42,595 bases of DNA, taken from the NCBI RefSeq assembly GCF_011601345.1, contig NZ_JAAORB010000025.1, forward strand, positions 1-42,595, read 5' to 3'. The notes below the pieces were generated by a model. That model was not told the origin of the DNA, did no database searches, and saw only the letters and a program-made list of their open reading frames with translations. Position numbers and translations under genes: made by a program. Position 1 is the stretch's first letter; every line of letters starts with the position of its first letter. The stretch is from Roseovarius gahaiensis (GTDB lineage Bacteria; Pseudomonadota; Alphaproteobacteria; Rhodobacterales; Rhodobacteraceae). Positions 8,252 through 17,121 of this stretch are shown piece by piece.

Positions 8252-8641
8252 ATGGCACGTGATACTCGTCGCACCAAGAAAAAGGTTTCCAAGAACATCG
8301 CCACTGGCGTTGCTCATGTGAATTCTTCGTTTAACAACACCAAGATCCTGATCTCGGACGTTCAGGGCAATGCAATTGCATGGTCCTCGGCCGGCACCAT
8401 GGGGTTCAAGGGCTCGCGTAAGTCGACCCCGTACGCCGCTCAGATGGCTGCCGAAGATGCAGGCCGCAAGGCACAGGACCACGGCATGAAAACCCTTGAG
8501 GTCGAAGTTCAGGGCCCCGGTTCGGGCCGTGAATCGGCGCTGCGTGCGCTGGCTGCCGTTGGCTTCAACATCACGTCGATCCGTGACGTGACGCCGATTG
8601 CACACAATGGGTGCCGCCCGCCGAAACGCCGCCGGGTCTAA
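8252..8641 (+). CDS. rpsK: 30S ribosomal protein S11
   Basis: S11 is on the platform of the small subunit near the mRNA exit site and contacts the Shine-Dalgarno helix. The 129-residue product starts [15 protein letters not shown]. It carries the conserved [16 protein letters not shown] and [13 protein letters not shown] segments, and ends with the [18 protein letters not shown] tail. The rpsD gene found between rpsK and rpoA in E. coli is absent here, as is normal in alphaproteobacteria. Confidence 0.97.
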   Translation: MARDTRRTKKKVSKNIATGVAHVNSSFNNTKILISDVQGNAIAWSSAGTMGFKGSRKSTPYAAQMAAEDAGRKAQDHGMKTLEVEVQGPGSGRESALRALAAVGFNITSIRDVTPIAHNGCRPPKRRRV

Positions 8642-8654
8642 GTTATTTCAGTGG

Positions 8655-8683
8655 GTGGGGCTGCGCAACTGTCGCGGCCCCAC
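8655..8683 (+). other. Hairpin between rpsK and rpoA
   Basis: GTGGGGC (8655-8661) pairs with GCCCCAC (8677-8683) and inner bases can extend the stem. A T-rich tract (ttattttat) follows after a few bases, so it may act as a weak terminator or attenuator that lowers rpoA expression relative to the ribosomal genes. Confidence 0.45.
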
Positions 8684-8751
8684 TCCGTTATTTTATCCTC
8701 GGGCGTCCCGTGCTTTTGGGCATGGAGCCGGGACAGGAATGGAGGGACCGC

Positions 8752-9768
8752 ATGATCCATAAAAATTGGGCAGAACTGATCAAGCCGACACAGCTTGACG
8801 TGAAACCGGGCAATGATCCGATGCGTCAGGCAACCGTAATCGCCGAACCGCTTGAACGCGGCTTTGGTCTGACACTGGGCAATGCGCTGCGTCGCGTGTT
8901 GCTGTCCTCGCTTCAGGGGGCCGCGATCACCAGCGTGCAGATCGACAACGTGCTGCATGAATTCAGCTCGGTTGCCGGTGTGCGTGAAGACGTGACTGAC
9001 ATCGTTCTGAACCTCAAGGGCGTTGCCCTGCGCATGGAAGTCGAAGGGCCCAAGCGCCTGTCGATTTCGGCCAAAGGCCCGGCGGTTGTGACCGCAGGCG
9101 ATATCTCGGACAGTGCCGGTATCGAGGTGCTGAACAAGCATCACGTCATCTGCCACCTTGATGATGGTGCCGATCTGTTCATGGAACTGACTGTCAACAC
9201 CGGCAAAGGCTATGTTGCGGCTGACAAGAACAAACCCGAAGACGCGCCCATTGGCATGATCCCGATCGACGCGATCTATTCGCCGGTTAAAAAAGTCAGC
9301 TACGACGTGCAACCCACCCGCGAGGGCCAGGTGCTGGATTATGACAAGCTGACCATGAAAGTCGAAACCGACGGATCGCTGACGCCGGATGACGCCGTGG
9401 CCTACGCCGCCCGTATTCTGCAAGACCAGCTGTCGATCTTCGTCAACTTCGACGAGCCTGAGTCGGCTGGCCGCGAGTCCGAAGACGAAGGCTTGGAGTT
9501 CAACCCGCTGCTGCTCAAGAAAGTGGACGAGTTGGAACTGTCGGTGCGTTCGGCCAACTGCCTGAAGAACGACAACATCGTTTACATTGGCGATCTGATC
9601 CAGAAGACAGAAGCCGAGATGCTGCGCACGCCGAACTTTGGCCGCAAGTCGCTGAACGAGATCAAAGAAGTTCTGTCGGGCATGGGCCTGCACCTTGGCA
9701 TGGATGTCGAGGATTGGCCGCCGGACAACATCGAAGATCTGGCCAAGAAGTTCGAAGACCAGTTCTAA
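8752..9768 (+). CDS. rpoA: DNA-directed RNA polymerase subunit alpha
   Basis: The alpha subunit dimerises to start RNA polymerase assembly; its C-terminal domain contacts promoter UP elements and activators. The start [17 protein letters not shown] at 8752 gives 338 residues, the alphaproteobacterial standard, and GGAGGGA lies upstream. The assembly motif [21 protein letters not shown] is near residue 40. The C-terminal domain has the DNA-contacting segments from [19 protein letters not shown] to [15 protein letters not shown] 134-base gap separates it from rplQ. Confidence 0.97.
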   Translation: MIHKNWAELIKPTQLDVKPGNDPMRQATVIAEPLERGFGLTLGNALRRVLLSSLQGAAITSVQIDNVLHEFSSVAGVREDVTDIVLNLKGVALRMEVEGPKRLSISAKGPAVVTAGDISDSAGIEVLNKHHVICHLDDGADLFMELTVNTGKGYVAADKNKPEDAPIGMIPIDAIYSPVKKVSYDVQPTREGQVLDYDKLTMKVETDGSLTPDDAVAYAARILQDQLSIFVNFDEPESAGRESEDEGLEFNPLLLKKVDELELSVRSANCLKNDNIVYIGDLIQKTEAEMLRTPNFGRKSLNEIKEVLSGMGLHLGMDVEDWPPDNIEDLAKKFEDQF

Positions 9769-9902
9769 TAGTTGCGCCTATAGGGCACATCGCAAAGAGG
9801 GTGCGCAGCAAATGCGCACCCAATCCGGGCATCCGCCCCAAGGAGAGTCGGTGACACGCATCGCCGGCCAGACAAAGCAAAACACGTTTAGGAGACAATC
9901 AA

Positions 9903-10328
9903 ATGCGTCACGCAAAAGGCTATCGCCGCCTCAACCGCACCCACGAACACCGCAAGGCCCTGTGGGCCAACATGGCCGGATCGCTGATCGAGCATGAGCA
10001 GATCAAGACGACCCTGCCCAAGGCCAAGGAACTGCGCCGGATCATCGAAAAGCTGGTCACACTTGGCAAGCGCGGTGATTTGCATGCGCGCCGTCAGGCG
10101 GCGTCGCAGCTCAAGCAGGATCAGTACGTCGCGAAACTGTTCGACATTCTGGGTCCGCGCTACAAGGACCGTCAGGGTGGCTATGTGCGCGTTCTGAAGG
10201 CCGGCTTCCGCTACGGCGACATGGCACCGATGGCGATCATCGAATTCGTCGACCGTGATGTCGATGCAAAGGGCGCGGCTGACCGCGCCCGCGTTGCCGC
10301 CGAAGACGTAGCAACCGCTGAAGAATAA
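9903..10328 (+). CDS. rplQ: 50S ribosomal protein L17
   Basis: L17 is a large-subunit protein around the tunnel exit. The 141-residue product starts [28 protein letters not shown] and keeps the [23 protein letters not shown] core. An alphaproteobacterial acidic/Ala-rich C-terminal tail ends in a run of Ala, Glu and Val residues. It is the last gene of the ribosomal block, and a strong terminator follows. Confidence 0.97.
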   Translation: MRHAKGYRRLNRTHEHRKALWANMAGSLIEHEQIKTTLPKAKELRRIIEKLVTLGKRGDLHARRQAASQLKQDQYVAKLFDILGPRYKDRQGGYVRVLKAGFRYGDMAPMAIIEFVDRDVDAKGAADRARVAAEDVATAEE

Positions 10329-10334
10329 AAGCTC

Positions 10335-10384
10335 AAAACCTGTTGGTTTTGTTTCGGGCCCCTGCCAGATTGGCAGGGGCCTTT
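10335..10384 (+). terminator. Terminator after rplQ
   Basis: A small AAAACC/GGTTTT hairpin (10335-10350) is followed by a strong stem, GGCCCCTGCC (10357-10366) with GGCAGGGGCC (10372-10381), and then TTT. It closes the ribosomal cluster. Confidence 0.8.
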
Positions 10385-10428
10385 GCGTTTGGGGCCGTTG
10401 GTGGCCCTTGCACTGATTCTCACGACGC

Positions 10429-10457
10429 TTGCAATGTCCCAGGGGACTTCGCATATG
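10429..10457 (+). promoter_or_regulatory. Possible promoter of the DegP-like protease gene, with inverted repeat in the spacer
   Basis: TTGCAA (10429-10434) and CATATG (10452-10457) are 17 bases apart. The spacer contains the inverted repeat GTCCC-AG-GGGAC (10436-10447), which could be an operator or could affect spacer geometry. The start codon follows about 30 bases later. Confidence 0.35.
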
Positions 10458-10487
10458 CTGCCGGCAAGCTATGAAGGAGATGCGACA

Positions 10488-11867
10488 GTGATCAGGGCGC
10501 TTTGCATTGTATTAACCAGCCTTGCCATCCCGGCATGGGCCGACACCCGCGTGCCCACCAGTCAGGCGGAAATCTCGCTTGGGTTCGCGCCGGTGGTTCA
10601 ACGAACCGCCCCTGCGGTTGTGAACATCTATGCTCGCAAGATCGTCAACGTGCGCTCCAGCCCGTTCAGCCGTGACCCTTTTTTCCAAAATCTTTTCAGG
10701 GATTTCGATGTTCCGCAACAGCGCGTGCAGAACTCGTTGGGGTCGGGTGTGATCCTGTCGCCGGATGGGATTGTCGTCTCGAATTATCATGTTGTCGGCG
10801 AGGCGACGGATATCCGCGTGGCGCTGAATGACCGTCGGGAATTTTCGGCGCGCGTCGTGTTGTCGGATCAAGACAGTGATCTTGCCATTCTCCAGCTTGA
10901 GGATGCCCCGAAGATGCCGGCGCTGCCCCTGCGTGACAGCGACACCGTCGAGGTGGGTGAACTGGTGCTGGCCATCGGCAATCCTTTCGGGGTGGGCCAA
11001 ACCGTCAGCAGTGGGATCGTGTCCGGGCTGGCGCGGTCGGGCACCGCCACGGGCAGCGGGCGGGGCTATTTCATCCAGACCGACGCGCCGATCAATCCCG
11101 GCAATTCCGGCGGCGCGTTGGTGGACGTGAATGGTGAATTGGTGGGGGTCAACACGCAAATCCTCAGCCGTTCGGGCGGGTCGAACGGTATTGGCTTTGC
11201 CATTCCTTCGGCGTTGGTGGCGCAATTCGTAGCGCAGGCGCAGGCCGGCGAAACCGAGTTTCAACAGCCTTGGGCCGGATTGGGTGGCCAACCTGTGACG
11301 GCTGACATGGCCGAAGGTCTGGGGCTGGATCGTCCCGGTGGTCTGGTCATATCCGAGGTTCATCCGCAAAGCGCCTTTGCCGCTGCCGGGATTGCGCCGG
11401 GGGATGTGATCAGCGCGGTGGATAATCAGCCTGTGAACACCCCGGCGGAAATGATTTTTCGGATGTCCGTCGCGGGAATTGGCGCCGAGGCCACGATCAC
11501 CCGGCTGCGGGACGGGACGGCAGACGACATAACCCTGACGCTGACGGCACCGCCTGATGATCCGCCGCGCAGTCAGTCGCAAAGCGGGGGCAGGGCCGCC
11601 ATTCCGGGCATGACGGTGTCAACCATCAACCCCGTTGTGCTGGCGCAGTATGATCTGCCATTGGCAGCCAGCGGCGTTGTTGTGGATGATCCGGGGCCAG
11701 TGGGCGCGCGGATCGGCCTGCGCCCGGGTGATATGCTACGAAAGATCAACGGGGTCGAGGTGCCCGATACAGACAGCGCTCTGGCCCTGCTCAATGACGC
11801 GCGCGGACGGCTGACGCTTGAAGTGCAGCGCGGCGGCCAGCGTATGGTCATGCGGTTTCGGCTGTAA
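10488..11867 (+). CDS. Periplasmic trypsin-like serine protease with two PDZ domains (DegP/DegQ/HtrA family)
   Basis: HtrA proteases degrade or chaperone misfolded envelope proteins in the periplasm. I chose the GTG at 10488, with AAGGAG at 10474-10479. It gives 459 residues beginning with a Sec signal peptide that is probably cut after Ala-Trp-Ala (residues 16-18). The catalytic triad is visible: His101 in NYHVVGE, Asp131 in DSDLAIL and Ser207 in PGNSGGAL. Two PDZ domains follow, at about residues 265-365 and 380-459. The long loop after residue 55 is rich in Phe, Arg and Asp, as in DegP/DegQ. rarA follows after three bases, so both are likely cotranscribed. Which of the several HtrA paralogues this is cannot be decided. 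Confidence 0.9.
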   Translation: MIRALCIVLTSLAIPAWADTRVPTSQAEISLGFAPVVQRTAPAVVNIYARKIVNVRSSPFSRDPFFQNLFRDFDVPQQRVQNSLGSGVILSPDGIVVSNYHVVGEATDIRVALNDRREFSARVVLSDQDSDLAILQLEDAPKMPALPLRDSDTVEVGELVLAIGNPFGVGQTVSSGIVSGLARSGTATGSGRGYFIQTDAPINPGNSGGALVDVNGELVGVNTQILSRSGGSNGIGFAIPSALVAQFVAQAQAGETEFQQPWAGLGGQPVTADMAEGLGLDRPGGLVISEVHPQSAFAAAGIAPGDVISAVDNQPVNTPAEMIFRMSVAGIGAEATITRLRDGTADDITLTLTAPPDDPPRSQSQSGGRAAIPGMTVSTINPVVLAQYDLPLAASGVVVDDPGPVGARIGLRPGDMLRKINGVEVPDTDSALALLNDARGRLTLEVQRGGQRMVMRFRL

Positions 11868-11870
11868 TCC

Positions 11871-13187
11871 ATGACCGACCTGTTTGATACCCCCGGCGAA
11901 ACGCCCCCAGACACTGGCGCACCGCGCCCCTTGGCCGACAGGTTGCGCCCACAAGTCCTGTCTGACGTAATCGGCCAAGATCAGGTGCTTGGATCTGAGG
12001 CGCCGCTTGGGGTGATGCTGGCCTCGGGCAGTTTGTCTTCCTTGGTGTTCTGGGGGCCGCCCGGCGTTGGTAAAACCACGATTGCACGGCTGCTGGCCCA
12101 TGAAACCGATCTGCATTTCGAGCAGATCAGCGCGATTTTCAGCGGTGTGGCCGAGCTAAAGAAAGTATTTGAACAGGCCCGGCACCGGCGCGCGAATGGG
12201 CAGGGCACATTACTGTTCGTGGATGAGATTCACCGCTTCAACAAGGCCCAGCAAGACAGTTTTCTGCCGCATATGGAGGATGGAACAATACTGCTGGTGG
12301 GGGCAACGACGGAAAACCCCAGTTTCGAGTTGAACGCCGCTTTGCTGAGCCGGGCGCAGGTTCTGGTTCTGGAACGGTTGGGGCTGGCCGATCTTGAGCG
12401 GCTGGCGCAGCGCGCCGAGGCGGAACTGGGGCAGCCTTTGCCTTTGGATGGCCATGCGCGTGAAGCGTTGTTGGAAATGGCCGATGGCGACGGGCGCGCG
12501 TTGTTGAACCTGATTGAACAGGTGTCGGCATGGACCGTTGATGGAAAACTGGATGCGCGCGCGCTTGGCCAGCGTTTGATGCGGCGCGCCGCCAAGTATG
12601 ACAAGGGCGGGGATGAACACTACAACCTGATCTCGGCCCTGCATAAATCGGTGCGTGGCTCCGATCCGGACGCCGCGCTGTATTGGTTTGCCCGGATGCT
12701 GACCGGCGGCGAAGATCCACGCTATCTGGCGCGCCGCATCACACGGATGGCGGTGGAAGATATCGGATTGGCCGACAGCCATGCCCAAACTGTGTGCGTG
12801 CACGCTTGGGAAACCTATGAACGCCTCGGCAGCCCAGAAGGCGAACTGGCGCTGGCGCAGGCGGTGGTTTACCTGTCACTGGCGCCTAAGTCGAACGCGG
12901 CCTACGCGGGGTATAAGGCGGCGATGCGCGCGGCTAAGCAAACCGGAAGTGAGCCGCCGCCGCGTCATATTCTGAATGCGCCGACCAAGCTGATGAAGGA
13001 ACACGGCTATGGCGAGGGCTATGCCTATGATCACGACGCAGAAGACGGGTTTTCGGGGCAGGATTATTTTCCCGAAGGCATGAAACGCCCGGTTTTTTAT
13101 CAGCCCGTCGAACGCGGATTCGAGCGGGAGCTGAAAAAGCGAGTCGACTATTTCGCGCGACTGCGTGCGCGTCGCGAACAGGGTTGA
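11871..13187 (+). CDS. rarA: Replication-associated recombination protein A (RarA/MgsA, AAA+ ATPase)
   Basis: RarA is a cytoplasmic AAA+ ATPase related to clamp loaders that acts at stalled replication forks. The 438-residue protein has Walker A GPPGVGKT (residues 62-69), Walker B LLFVDEIH (about 114-121) and the sensor-1 segment GATTENPS. The family-specific C-terminal part contains KYDKGGDEHYNLISALHKS and the YPxxM-like end PEGMKRPVFYQP. The N terminus has PLADRLRP as in the family. It starts three bases after the protease gene. A weak hairpin at 13205-13226 (CGCCAA/TTGGCG) is the only candidate terminator. Confidence 0.95.
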   Translation: MTDLFDTPGETPPDTGAPRPLADRLRPQVLSDVIGQDQVLGSEAPLGVMLASGSLSSLVFWGPPGVGKTTIARLLAHETDLHFEQISAIFSGVAELKKVFEQARHRRANGQGTLLFVDEIHRFNKAQQDSFLPHMEDGTILLVGATTENPSFELNAALLSRAQVLVLERLGLADLERLAQRAEAELGQPLPLDGHAREALLEMADGDGRALLNLIEQVSAWTVDGKLDARALGQRLMRRAAKYDKGGDEHYNLISALHKSVRGSDPDAALYWFARMLTGGEDPRYLARRITRMAVEDIGLADSHAQTVCVHAWETYERLGSPEGELALAQAVVYLSLAPKSNAAYAGYKAAMRAAKQTGSEPPPRHILNAPTKLMKEHGYGEGYAYDHDAEDGFSGQDYFPEGMKRPVFYQPVERGFERELKKRVDYFARLRARREQG

Positions 13188-13204
13188 AGCCGCGCAAAAA
13201 ACCG

Positions 13205-13226
13205 CGCCAAGCGCATGATTTTGGCG
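13205..13226 (+). terminator. Weak candidate terminator after rarA
   Basis: CGCCAA (13205-13210) pairs with TTGGCG (13221-13226) around a ten-base loop, and a short T-pair follows. This is weak support. Confidence 0.3.
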
Positions 13227-13275
13227 TTCCAGTATGTCGGTTTTAGAACAGTGACCTGAGCGTTTTAGTGCAGCG

Positions 13276-13287
13276 ATTGTGCACAAT
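13276..13287. promoter_or_regulatory. Perfect 12-base palindrome upstream of the peptide transporter
   Basis: ATTGTGCACAAT is its own reverse complement and lies about 200 bases before the first binding-protein gene, in a 297-base intergenic stretch. Such a site could bind a dimeric repressor such as a GntR- or LacI-type protein. No regulator gene is adjacent. Apart from this and the weak hairpin, I see no clear feature in 13188-13484. Confidence 0.35.
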
Positions 13288-13484
13288 TACGCGAACGAAT
13301 GCTGTATCTATCAGAAAATCTTAAAAATAATTGAAACTGGTCAGTTGAGGGTGGAAGATCTGCCTATTTCGTGTTTTGTTGGAGATATGTCGCAATTGGG
13401 CTACCTGCTATATCGTTCCGGAGTGAAGCTATTGCTTATAGCAAAACAGACCGGCACCCAAATCGGCCAATCCAGGGAGAAATC

Positions 13485-15095
13485 ATGAACTATTCGAAAG
13501 ACCAACTGTTGATGGACCGTCTTGCCAATGCCGCCCGTGAAGGGCGCATTTCGCGCCGATCCTTCATGCACCATTCAATGGCGGCGGGCGTGACGGCCTC
13601 GGCCGCGACCGGGCTTTGGACGTCGGCCGCCAACGCTGCGCCGCAACGTGGTGGCACGTTCCGTGTGGGTATGCACGATGGGAATTCATCAGACACCCAT
13701 GACCCCGGTCAATATGTGTCGCGTCAGCAAATCTATCTGGCGCACCAGTATCGCAGCTACCTGACGCAGATCGAACCCGACGGTTCGCTTGGGCCGGATC
13801 TGGCGACCAGCTGGTCGGCAAATGACGACGCCTCGGTCTGGACGTTCGAGATCAATCAGAACGCCTCGTTCCACAGCGGCAAGCCCGTGACAGCCGTTGA
13901 TGTCATCGCGTCGCTGAATCATCACCGTGGCGAGAAATCGACATCGGCGGCCAAGTCCTTGCTGACATCGGTTACCGATATCTCGGCGGATGGCGACTAT
14001 ACAGTGGTTGTCACCGTGGAAAGCGGTATTGCCGATCTGCCTTGGCTGATGACTGACTATCACCTAGCCGTTTGTCCGGCCAATGATGATGGCACTGCGA
14101 ACTGGCAATCCGGCGATGGCTCGGGCCCCTACAAGATTGATGAGGGCGAGTTTGGTGTTGGCTGGTCGCTGAGCCGGCATGATGGCTGGCACCTCGAAGG
14201 CGCCTATTTCGACGCGCTGGAGTTGCTGGTGCTGAACGATCCGAACGCCCGTCAGACCGCTTTGGTCACAGGCGATGTGGATGCGGTTTCGTTGATTGAC
14301 CTGAAAACATCGGCCCTGCTTCAGCGTGATCCGAACATCGAGATTGAAAACGTCCCCTCGGCTGCGGCAATCACGATGCCGATGTTCTGTGACACGGCGC
14401 CGTTTGACGATGTGAACGTGCGTAATGCGCTGAAACTGGCGATGGATCGCGATGAAATCATCGAGAAAATCGCCTTTGGCGCCGCGACCAAGGGCAATGA
14501 TTTCCATCATTCCCCCGCGCAACCCTATTGGCCCGATGACATTCCGCAACGCGACTATGATCCGGATCAGGCAAAGTCGCTGCTGAAAAAGGCCGGGGCC
14601 GAGGGCCTGTCGGTAAGCATTTCAACTGCGGACAGCGTGTTCTCGGGTGCAGTTGACATGTGCGTTCTTTACGCCGAACAGGCCAAGGCCGCAGGAATCG
14701 AGATAGACGTGGTCCGCGAGCCGAACGACGGATACTATTCGGATGTTTGGCTGAAAAAGCCGTTCTGCGCCGTGTCGTGGGGCGCGCGCCCCACGCCAGA
14801 CAACATCTACACGCTGGCGTATAAATCTGATGCCGCTTGGAACGAAAGCCGTTGGCAGAACGAGAGGTTTAACGAGCTTTTGCTGCAAGCCAAGTCCGAG
14901 CTGGACAATGAGCTGCGCGCAGAGATGTATCGCGAGATGGCTATGCTGGCCCGCGATGATGGCGGCACGATCATTCCGATGTTCAATAACTTCGTCTATG
15001 CGCGCCGCAGCAATGTGATGCGCGGCGATAACCTTGCAGCCAGCTGGGAATTGGATGGCGCCCGCGCCCCAAGCCGCTGGTGGTTCGCAAGCTGA
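13485..15095 (+). CDS. Peptide ABC transporter substrate-binding protein, Tat-exported (SBP family 5), first copy
   Basis: Family 5 binding proteins (DppA/OppA type) capture di- or oligopeptides, or similar solutes, in the periplasm and pass them to a permease. The start at 13485 (GGGAG upstream) gives 536 residues. A twin-arginine signal SRRSFM (residues 23-28) is preceded by an unusual charged 22-residue extension, and a likely cut site is Ala-Asn-Ala near residue 51. The mature domain shows the family layout with TWSANDDASVWTFEINQNASFHSGKPV and later DPNARQTALVTGDVDA. It is a close paralogue of the gene at 15305-16915, and both have exactly 536 residues. The true substrate cannot be read from the sequence. 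Confidence 0.9.
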   Translation: MNYSKDQLLMDRLANAAREGRISRRSFMHHSMAAGVTASAATGLWTSAANAAPQRGGTFRVGMHDGNSSDTHDPGQYVSRQQIYLAHQYRSYLTQIEPDGSLGPDLATSWSANDDASVWTFEINQNASFHSGKPVTAVDVIASLNHHRGEKSTSAAKSLLTSVTDISADGDYTVVVTVESGIADLPWLMTDYHLAVCPANDDGTANWQSGDGSGPYKIDEGEFGVGWSLSRHDGWHLEGAYFDALELLVLNDPNARQTALVTGDVDAVSLIDLKTSALLQRDPNIEIENVPSAAAITMPMFCDTAPFDDVNVRNALKLAMDRDEIIEKIAFGAATKGNDFHHSPAQPYWPDDIPQRDYDPDQAKSLLKKAGAEGLSVSISTADSVFSGAVDMCVLYAEQAKAAGIEIDVVREPNDGYYSDVWLKKPFCAVSWGARPTPDNIYTLAYKSDAAWNESRWQNERFNELLLQAKSELDNELRAEMYREMAMLARDDGGTIIPMFNNFVYARRSNVMRGDNLAASWELDGARAPSRWWFAS

Positions 15096-15110
15096 TCGGT
15101 TGCAAGAACT

Positions 15111-15137
15111 GTCCGGCGCGCCCTGCGTGCGCCGGAC
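15111..15137 (+). other. Hairpin between the two binding-protein genes
   Basis: GTCCGGCGC (15111-15119) pairs perfectly with GCGCCGGAC (15129-15137). No T-run follows, so it is more likely an mRNA 3'-end stabiliser or partial terminator than a full stop. Confidence 0.5.
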
Positions 15138-15304
15138 ACAGGCTGGATGATCAGCAAAGACACCAAAGGGGGCCAAGCGATACAGTTACACACACTGCAT
15201 AGCGCAGGTGCGTCGCAGGGATTGTGAATAAATTGCCCATCTTCGTTGGCGCGGCACCCCATCAAATTTGCATAACAAACAAAAATCGACCAAAGGGAGA
15301 CGAC

Positions 15305-16915
15305 ATGAAAAATTCCAAAGATCAGATTCTGATTGACCGGTTGGCCGACGCGGCCCGTGACGCCAAAGTGTCACGCCGGTCTTTCATGAACTATTCGATG
15401 GCGGCGGGCCTTTCAGCCTCGGCCGCGACTGGATTGTGGACCACGCAGGCAAACGCGGCACCAACGCGCGGTGGCCACTTCCGGCTTGGGGCGCATGACG
15501 GCAACACATCCGACAGCCATGATCCCGGCACCTATGTGACCTATTCGACGATCATGCTGATCCACACTTTCCGCAGCTACCTGACCCTGATCGAGCCCGA
15601 TGGGTCGCTTGGCCCGGATGTTGCCTCGGAATGGACGGCCTCGCCGGACGCCAAGGAGTGGACCTTCAAGCTGAACGACAAGGCCACGTTCCACAGCGGT
15701 AAGAAGGTCACGGCGAACGACGTTATCGCATCGCTGAACCACCACCGCGGTGAGGCGTCGACATCGGCGGCCAAGTCCTTGTTGTCGGATGTCGAGGATA
15801 TCGTTGACAACGGGGATCACTCGATCACGCTCAAGATGGCGTCAAGCAACGCTGACTTGCCATGGCTGATGACCGACTATCACTTTGTTATTTGTCCTGC
15901 CAATGACGATGGCAGCCTGAATTGGCAGTCCGGCGATGGATGCGGCCCGTATCGTCTGGTCGACACCGAATTCGGCGTTGGATATCACCTTGTGCGGCAC
16001 GATGACTGGCATCTCGAAGGGGCCTATTTCGATGAGGTGACCATCACGGTCCTGAATGACCCGAACGCCCGCCAGACCGCGCTGGTCACCGGGGACGTGG
16101 ACGGGATCACGCAGATTGAGCTGAAGACATTGTCGCTGTTGGAGCGCGATCCGAATATTGAAGTAGACAACGTGCCGTCGGCATCGACAGTCACAATGCC
16201 GATGTTTTGCGATGTGGCCCCGTTTGACAATGTCGACGTGCGTAACGCGATCAAGCTTTCGATGAACCGCGAAGAGGTCATCGAAAAGATCCTGTTTGGC
16301 GCTGGCACGATTGGCAATGATTTCCACCATTCGCCAGCCATGCCCTATTGGCCCGATGACATCCCGCAGCGCGAATATGATCCGGATCAGGCCAAGTCCC
16401 TGTTGAAAAAGGCCGGTGCCGAAGGGCTTTCGGTTGAACTCAAGGTGGCAGACTCGGTGTTTTCCGGCGCGGTCGACATGTGCGTTCTGTTTGCGGAACA
16501 GGCCAAAGCCTCGGGTATCGACATCAAGGTCAACCGTTCGCCAAGCGACGGCTATTATTCCGATGTCTGGCTGAAAGATCCTTGGTGCGTGGTTCAGTGG
16601 GGTGCGCGTCCAACGCCGGACGTGATGTATTCACTGGCCTACAAGGACGACGCGGCGTGGAACGAAAGCCATTGGCAAAACGAGCGCTTCAACGAGCTGC
16701 TGCTGAAAGCCAAGGCCGAGTTGGACGATGATCTGCGCGCCGAGATGTATCGCGAGATGGCCATGCTGGCCCGCGACGACGGCGGCACGCTGATCCCGTT
16801 CTTCTCGAACTTTGTCTATGCGCGGCGTAAGAATGTCATGCACGGCCCCGATTTGGCGGCAAGCTGGCAGATGGATGGCGCGCGTGCCGCCAGCCGTTGG
16901 TGGTTCGCAAGCTAA
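15305..16915 (+). CDS. Peptide ABC transporter substrate-binding protein, Tat-exported (SBP family 5), second copy
   Basis: This is the second family 5 binding protein, 536 residues, starting MKNSKDQILIDRLADAARDAK at 15305 after GGGAG. The twin-arginine motif SRRSFM is again at residues 23-28. The two copies share long identical stretches, such as HSPA followed by PYWPDDIPQR, and the same C terminus ending SRWWFAS. They differ in the domain that lines the ligand pocket and in the spacing elements upstream. This points to tandem duplication followed by divergence, so the two may bind different ligands for one shared membrane complex. A terminator-like hairpin follows. Confidence 0.9.
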   Translation: MKNSKDQILIDRLADAARDAKVSRRSFMNYSMAAGLSASAATGLWTTQANAAPTRGGHFRLGAHDGNTSDSHDPGTYVTYSTIMLIHTFRSYLTLIEPDGSLGPDVASEWTASPDAKEWTFKLNDKATFHSGKKVTANDVIASLNHHRGEASTSAAKSLLSDVEDIVDNGDHSITLKMASSNADLPWLMTDYHFVICPANDDGSLNWQSGDGCGPYRLVDTEFGVGYHLVRHDDWHLEGAYFDEVTITVLNDPNARQTALVTGDVDGITQIELKTLSLLERDPNIEVDNVPSASTVTMPMFCDVAPFDNVDVRNAIKLSMNREEVIEKILFGAGTIGNDFHHSPAMPYWPDDIPQREYDPDQAKSLLKKAGAEGLSVELKVADSVFSGAVDMCVLFAEQAKASGIDIKVNRSPSDGYYSDVWLKDPWCVVQWGARPTPDVMYSLAYKDDAAWNESHWQNERFNELLLKAKAELDDDLRAEMYREMAMLARDDGGTLIPFFSNFVYARRKNVMHGPDLAASWQMDGARAASRWWFAS

Positions 16916-16926
16916 GCAAAGACCAG

Positions 16927-16951
16927 CCCGGCGCGATGAGCGCCGGGTTTT
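16927..16951 (+). terminator. Terminator or attenuator between binding-protein and permease genes
   Basis: CCCGGCGC (16927-16934) pairs with GCGCCGGG (16940-16947), followed directly by TTTT. Partial read-through here would give much more binding protein than membrane complex, as is common in such operons. The rest of 16952-17121 holds only a GC-rich 12-base palindrome (17063-17074) and a ribosome-binding site. Confidence 0.7.
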
Positions 16952-17121
16952 CGCTGCCTGCTCCGATCTTGGCCCATCAAACGGCATGGATCAGGCCAAT
17001 AGCCGCCCCTTTGGTGCCAAGTCGGATCACACTGGGGCATGGCAACAAAAATAGTTCTGTTCGGCGGCGCCGCCAAAATGGCCACTCGAAACGCGCGCGA
17101 GCATAACAGCAGGAGGGACAG

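Noticed and set aside
8638..9693. Minus-strand frame opposite rpoA
   Set aside because: It is antisense to rpoA, with no start signal and no family resemblance.
10383..10487. Longer N terminus for the DegP-like protease
   Set aside because: It would run from inside the rplQ terminator, and the GTG at 10488 has a strong ribosome-binding site and begins a proper signal peptide.
13279..13488. 69-residue frame before the first binding-protein gene
   Set aside because: It starts within the palindrome region without a good ribosome-binding site, overlaps the start of the real gene and has no hydrophobic or domain pattern.
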